Shown here piece after piece: positions 43,343 through 47,240 of a stretch of 47,240 nt of DNA. A model generated the notes under the pieces. The model worked only from the letters and a program-made list of their open reading frames with translations, did no database searches and had not been told where the DNA came from. How positions within the stretch are numbered: position 1 is the stretch's first letter; each line of letters starts with the position of its first letter. A program made the position numbers and the translations under genes. The stretch lies in NCBI GenBank assembly GCA_003281685.1, contig QCBH01000013.1:1-47240 (forward strand), in the 5' to 3' direction. The DNA is from Prochlorococcus sp. AG-347-E23. Its GTDB lineage: Bacteria; Cyanobacteriota; Cyanobacteriia; PCC-6307; Cyanobiaceae.

Positions 43343-44569
43343 ATGGACTTTCAACAAGGTTTAATCACAACAATACATGAATATGGAGTTACAGGAAATT
43401 TACTTAAAGAATTAAACAAAAGTCTTAAAAGAAGATCAACTAGCATTTTAATACCTTGCTTATATGAAGAGTTTGAGCGTCCAGCATTAAAAGATATAAG
43501 AGAAGTTTTAAAAAACCTTACAGGCTTAAATGAATTAGTAATTGCTCTCTCAGCAAAAACTGTTGAGCAAGTTAAGGCGGCAAAATCATTTTTTGACTCA
43601 ATGCCATTCCCAGTTCACGTTCAATGGACTAATTCTCCATCTGTAATTGAGCTATTAAAAAGCCAAGAAAAAAATGGATTAGAACTTTTAGGAACACCAG
43701 GTAAAGGATGGGCTGTATGGCAAGGCATAGGAGTTGCGACTAGAAAATCAGAAGTTGTTGCTCTTTTTGATGCTGATATAAGACCTTTTAGTCCTTTATA
43801 TCCCTCAAGAATGATACTTCCACTTCTGGATGAATCATATGGAATATCATATGTAAAGGCTTTTTACAGTAGATTATCTCTAGAAACAAATCAATTACAA
43901 GGTAGAGCAACAAGATTATTCGTGGGTCCTTTATTAGCAAGTCTTGAGCAGTTAGTTGGTAAGGGTCCTTTTCTACAATATCTACAATCATTTAGATATC
44001 CATTAGCAGGTGAGTTTGCCTTTACTAAAGACCTTGCTATGAATTTAAGAATACCTTGTGACTGGGGTTTAGAGATAGGTTTATTATCAGAGGTTTATAG
44101 AAACGTAAGGACCTCCAAAATAGCCCAGGTTGACCTAGGTTTATTTGATCATAAACATAAGAATATTGGAGATTCTTCTAAAGAAGGATTGCAAAAAATG
44201 TGTACAGAAATACTTTCAAGTGTTTTAAGAGGTCTCATGGAACATCAAGCCGAGACCTTAACGAGCACTCAACTAGCAACTTTAGAAGTTCTTTATAAAA
44301 GAGTTGGAGAAGATCGGGTAAAACAATTTGGATTAGATTCAGCAGTTAATCAACTTCCATACGATAGGCACGAAGAAGAACTATCAGTACAAAAGTTTGC
44401 GAAACTATTAAGACCTGCCACAGAAGATTATCTGGCTTGTCCTACGACACTTCAATTACCAAGTTGGTCAAGAGTTCTATCTTGTGAGAACAAACTTCAA
44501 GAAGATTTAGCTATTGCGGGGTCAAAAGACATAAAAATAAGTGAAAAAGAATTAATTAAAAATTTCTAA
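43343..44569 (+). CDS. gpgS: Glucosyl-3-phosphoglycerate synthase
   Basis: GT81-type glycosyltransferase that joins glucose from an NDP-glucose to 3-phosphoglycerate, first step of glucosylglycerate synthesis. The 408-aa protein has the nucleotide-sugar fold with [19 protein letters not shown] near the N-terminus, [15 protein letters not shown], and the metal-binding DXD motif in [10 protein letters not shown] (Asp143, Asp145). YPLAGEFAF and [14 protein letters not shown] are family segments for acceptor binding. It is divergent from the phosphorylase-phosphatase-kinase unit and its last 4 nt overlap the convergent ureC gene. Confidence 0.93.
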   Translation: MDFQQGLITTIHEYGVTGNLLKELNKSLKRRSTSILIPCLYEEFERPALKDIREVLKNLTGLNELVIALSAKTVEQVKAAKSFFDSMPFPVHVQWTNSPSVIELLKSQEKNGLELLGTPGKGWAVWQGIGVATRKSEVVALFDADIRPFSPLYPSRMILPLLDESYGISYVKAFYSRLSLETNQLQGRATRLFVGPLLASLEQLVGKGPFLQYLQSFRYPLAGEFAFTKDLAMNLRIPCDWGLEIGLLSEVYRNVRTSKIAQVDLGLFDHKHKNIGDSSKEGLQKMCTEILSSVLRGLMEHQAETLTSTQLATLEVLYKRVGEDRVKQFGLDSAVNQLPYDRHEEELSVQKFAKLLRPATEDYLACPTTLQLPSWSRVLSCENKLQEDLAIAGSKDIKISEKELIKNF

Positions 44570-46275
44570 AGTAAAAAGTACCTTTGAGCCATTGGGACTT
44601 CATCAAGAGGTTCACAAGTAAGAAGTTCACCATCAGAAAAAACTTCATAAGTTTGAGGATCAACTGAAATATTAGGTAGTTTACTATTAAGTTTTAAGTG
44701 TGATTTATTAATATTTCTGGTATTTTCTACGGCGATACATTTCTTTTGTAAACCTAATTTATGTGGAATATTTTGATCAATTGAATTTTTACTTAGAAAT
44801 GTAAAAGAACTCTTAATTAGAGATTGACCGAAACTTGCAAACATAGGTCGGCCATGTACAGGACCTGGAGTAGGAATTGAAGCATTTGCATCACCCATTT
44901 GGGACCAAACTATAGATCCTCCTTTAACAACTAATTCAGGCTTTACCGCAAAAAAGGAAGGTTTCCACAATGCCAAATCCGCAATTTTACCCTTTTCTAT
45001 AGACCCAACATGTTTATCAATACCATGAGCTATTGCAGGATTAATTGTGACTTTAGAAATATATCTCTTTACTCTATAATTATCGTTTCTGTCAGAATCA
45101 AGCGGTAGCGGACCCCTTTGGACTTTCATTTTATGTGCGGTTTGGAAAGTTCTTGTAATTACTTCACCAACTCTTCCCATAGCTTGAGAATCACTAGCAA
45201 TAATTGAAAAGGCACCTACATCATGCAAGATATCCTCAGCTGCAATAGTCTCTCTTCTGATCCTTGATTCAGCAAATGCAATGTCTTCTGGGATTTTAGA
45301 ATCTAAATGATGACAAACCATTAACATGTCAAGATGTTCTTCTAATGTGTTTCTTGTATAAGGTCTTGTTGGATTTGTACTACTAGGAAGAACATTTTTT
45401 TCTCCACAGATTTTTATGATGTCTGGAGCATGACCTCCACCTGCTCCTTCGGTATGAAAAGTATGAATAGTTCTTCCTGCAATAGCGTTGATGGTATCTT
45501 CAACAAAGCCTGCCTCATTCAAAGTATCAGTATGAATACATACTTGTACGTCAAACTTATCTGCAACATTTAGACAAGAATTTATTGTAGAAGGAGTGGT
45601 TCCCCAATCCTCATGAAGCTTCAATCCGCATGCACCAGCCTCAACCTGATCAATAAGATTGCTCTCGTTTGTTGAGTTTCCTTTTCCAAAAAAACCTAAA
45701 TTCATGGGAAATGCTTCCGCAGATTGAAGCATTCTTGAAATATGAAAAGAACCCGGAGTACAAGTAGTAGCATTTGTGCCAGTTGCAGGTCCAGTTCCTC
45801 CTCCCAACATGGTTGTAATTCCAGAGGCTAGTGCTGTCTCAATTTGTTGAGGACAGATAAAGTGTATATGAGTATCTATTGAACCTGCAGTAAGAATATG
45901 CCCCTCTCCAGCTATTACTTCTGTTGATGCACCAATAACAATATCAACATTATCCTGGATATCAGGATTGCCAGCCTTACCAATTTCAAAAATCATTCCA
46001 TCTTTTATACCCACATCAGCCTTAATTATTCCCCACCAATCTACGATCAAAGCATTAGTTATTACAGTATCTACAGCTCCATCAGCTCTTCTTACTTGAG
46101 ACTGTCCCATCCCATCTCGAATAACTTTACCTCCACCAAATTTAACTTCATCTCCGTATGTAGTTAAATCCTTTTCTACTTCTATAAAAAGTTCGGTATC
46201 AGCGAGCCTTACTCTATCTCCGGTAGTGGGTCCGTAAGTTTGAGCATAAGTTTTTCTATCAATTTTATAAGACAT
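44566..46275 (-). CDS. ureC: Urease alpha subunit
   Basis: Catalytic nickel subunit of urease, which splits urea to ammonia and CO2. All metal-site residues are visible: His136 and His138 in DTHIHF, the carbamylated Lys219 in GLKLHEDWG, and histidines in [13 protein letters not shown] (His248) and [12 protein letters not shown] (His274), plus [10 protein letters not shown]. The flap has MVCHHLD. At 569 aa it is full length. It follows ureB by 4 nt in the ureA-ureB-ureC order and is convergent with gpgS (4-nt overlap). Confidence 0.98.
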   Translation of the reverse strand: MSYKIDRKTYAQTYGPTTGDRVRLADTELFIEVEKDLTTYGDEVKFGGGKVIRDGMGQSQVRRADGAVDTVITNALIVDWWGIIKADVGIKDGMIFEIGKAGNPDIQDNVDIVIGASTEVIAGEGHILTAGSIDTHIHFICPQQIETALASGITTMLGGGTGPATGTNATTCTPGSFHISRMLQSAEAFPMNLGFFGKGNSTNESNLIDQVEAGACGLKLHEDWGTTPSTINSCLNVADKFDVQVCIHTDTLNEAGFVEDTINAIAGRTIHTFHTEGAGGGHAPDIIKICGEKNVLPSSTNPTRPYTRNTLEEHLDMLMVCHHLDSKIPEDIAFAESRIRRETIAAEDILHDVGAFSIIASDSQAMGRVGEVITRTFQTAHKMKVQRGPLPLDSDRNDNYRVKRYISKVTINPAIAHGIDKHVGSIEKGKIADLALWKPSFFAVKPELVVKGGSIVWSQMGDANASIPTPGPVHGRPMFASFGQSLIKSSFTFLSKNSIDQNIPHKLGLQKKCIAVENTRNINKSHLKLNSKLPNISVDPQTYEVFSDGELLTCEPLDEVPMAQRYFLL

Positions 46276-46279
46276 AATT

Positions 46280-46600
46280 TTAACTATCTAAAGAACCATT
46301 AACTATTGAATTAAAACCATATGCATTTCTTAAACCTGAAAATGGCACTAATTTGACATCTGTTGTATCACCCGGTTCAAATCTAATAGCTGTTCCTGCA
46401 GGAATGTCGAGACGCATACCATGTGTTATTTCTCGATCAAAAATTAAAGCCTTGTTTGCTTCATAAAAATGATAATGAGATCCAACTTGCACAGGTCTAT
46501 CGCCAGAATTAGAAACCGTTACTGTTTTAACTTGCTTACTAAGATTTAGTTCGATTTCACCTTGTTCAGGAATTATTTCGCCCGGAATTAAATTACTCAT
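46280..46600 (-). CDS. ureB: Urease beta subunit
   Basis: Structural subunit of the urease trimer-of-trimers. The 106-aa protein starts [19 protein letters not shown] and contains [24 protein letters not shown] and [27 protein letters not shown], which are universal UreB motifs. Length normal. It begins 2 nt after the ureA stop, so translation is probably coupled. Confidence 0.97.
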   Translation of the reverse strand: MSNLIPGEIIPEQGEIELNLSKQVKTVTVSNSGDRPVQVGSHYHFYEANKALIFDREITHGMRLDIPAGTAIRFEPGDTTDVKLVPFSGLRNAYGFNSIVNGSLDS

Positions 46601-46602
46601 AA

Positions 46603-46905
46603 CTAATTAATCGGATTGTGAATAGTAACTAATTTAGTACCATCGGGGAAAACCGCTTCTATCTGAACTTCATCAACCATTTCAGGAATGCCCTCCATAA
46701 CTTGTGATTTTGAAAGCCAGGTAGTTCCCTCTGACATTAATTGACTTACACTTTTACCATCTCGTGCTCCTTCAAGAACTTGAAAACTTAAAAAAGCAAT
46801 TGTTTCAGGATAATTAAGCTTAAGACCTCGACTAAGCCTTCTTTCAGCTAAGAGTGCAGCAGAAAAAATCAATAATTTATCCTTTTCTTGAGGTGAAAGA
46901 TGCAT
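46603..46905 (-). CDS. ureA: Urease gamma subunit
   Basis: Small urease subunit, 100 aa, full length. It begins [38 protein letters not shown] and ends with [20 protein letters not shown], both strongly conserved. It starts 50 nt after the ureD stop on the same strand. The short gap contains only a weak 4-bp hairpin, so ureD and ureABC are probably in one operon. Confidence 0.97.
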   Translation of the reverse strand: MHLSPQEKDKLLIFSAALLAERRLSRGLKLNYPETIAFLSFQVLEGARDGKSVSQLMSEGTTWLSKSQVMEGIPEMVDEVQIEAVFPDGTKLVTIHNPIN

Positions 46906-46955
46906 AATAAAAAATTAATCTATAAATTCTTAAAAAAGGTTCTTTCTGAACATAA

Positions 46956-47240
46956 TTAATAATTCATAGAATCTTGTAAAGGCCATACACCTTGATATTT
47001 TGGCTCACAAAAACCACAAATAGACCTAATTTGTTTCCAAATACAAAAAAAACATTTTCTAGCATCTTGAGAAGAACTCCCTAGGAATCTTACAGAGATT
47101 CCATTTTCAAGGATTCCAATAGACAAATTATTATTAGTTTCATTAAAAATCTTTTTTATATTTCCTACAAGATTATTTATTTTTGACTTGGAAAAATCTT
47201 TTTCGCAAATCCAAACTAAGGATCCAAAAACGGGCATGTA
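46956..47240 (-). CDS. ureD: Urease accessory protein UreD, C-terminal part
   Basis: The last ~95 residues of a UreD-type chaperone, which with UreF and UreG helps load nickel into apo-urease. The segment [27 protein letters not shown] matches the C-terminal R-x-LG-x-S-x-x-A and tryptophan-helix region of UreD. The N-terminal part lies beyond the right edge of the window; the frame is open to the last base. It has several Cys (CFFC, CGFC), not typical of all UreD proteins. The call leans on its place before ureA. Confidence 0.85.
   Translation of the reverse strand, partial: YMPVFGSLVWICEKDFSKSKINNLVGNIKKIFNETNNNLSIGILENGISVRFLGSSSQDARKCFFCIWKQIRSICGFCEPKYQGVWPLQDSMNY

Noticed and set aside
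46906..46955. Possible terminator between ureD and ureA
   Set aside because: Only a 4-bp stem (GTTC/GAAC) before a T-run on the minus strand; too weak, and the genes are normally one operon.
1..47240. CRISPR arrays, insertion sequences, phage genes or integration sites at the tRNA
   Set aside because: No spaced repeats, transposase or integrase genes, or duplicated tRNA 3' end were seen.

Overview
The window is low-GC (roughly 30% by eye), tightly packed bacterial DNA that reads as a high-light-type Prochlorococcus chromosome. The call rests on gene content and order rather than a search. Cyanobacterial markers are psb28, gun4, a PAM68-like PSII assembly protein, DUF3082, DUF1816, DUF1830 and DUF3288 proteins, an NtcA-type glnA promoter, the rsmA-ispE-DUF3082-pdhB-secD-secF order, and glucosylglycerate genes beside a urease operon. 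There are no IS elements, phage genes, CRISPR arrays or rRNA genes. It looks like core chromosome, not an island.

Layout. 1-7.7 kb: DUF697 GTPase (cut by the left edge), a 45-aa membrane protein, a PLP decarboxylase, tadA, a photorespiratory-type class V aminotransferase, glnA with NtcA site and terminator, a methyltransferase and a small conserved protein. 7.6-11.4 kb: anti-sigma factor, gun4, mnmH, psb28, AI-2E-type permease. 11.4-17.3 kb: a minus-strand block with secF, secD, pdhB, DUF3082, ispE, rsmA and two microproteins. 17.3-20.4 kb: a plus-strand run with an N/K-rich orphan, rlmH, then an SOS-type umuD-umuC-metallopeptidase unit behind a LexA-like palindrome. 20.4-28.7 kb: dnaG(-), EamA transporter, secreted small protein, ruvA, rpsO, PAM68-like(+), dnaE(-). 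28.8-35 kb: a minus-strand housekeeping run (gatA, DUF1816, rlmB, mrnC, STAS antagonist, carA, trpD, DUF3288). 35-39.7 kb: ABC exporter, msrA, tRNA-Pro(GGG), uppP, a secreted small protein and three tiny membrane proteins. 39.8-44.6 kb: a glucosylglycerate locus. 44.6-47.2 kb: ureC, ureB, ureA and the end of ureD.

How the genes connect. The glucosylglycerate locus appears to encode a complete make-and-recycle cycle: GpgS and GpgP make the solute from 3-phosphoglycerate, a GH13_18-type phosphorylase would split it to glucose-1-phosphate and glycerate, and glycerate kinase returns glycerate to phosphoglycerate. It sits next to urease, and glnA lies elsewhere in the window, so nitrogen acquisition and a nitrogen-free osmolyte are encoded close together. 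The most novel candidate is the umuDC unit carrying a small HExxH protein 9 nt downstream of umuC, which may be a damage-inducible protease. Five ORFs of 31-59 codons, found by reading gaps on the minus strand, encode likely single-pass or short membrane proteins. Several gene pairs overlap tail-to-tail by 4-26 nt, consistent with genome streamlining. Where the longest reading frame began at a weak codon or ran into its neighbour (dnaG, dnaE, carA, trpD, the DUF3288 gene, the secreted protein at 23.4 kb), I chose a downstream ATG and say so in the entry.
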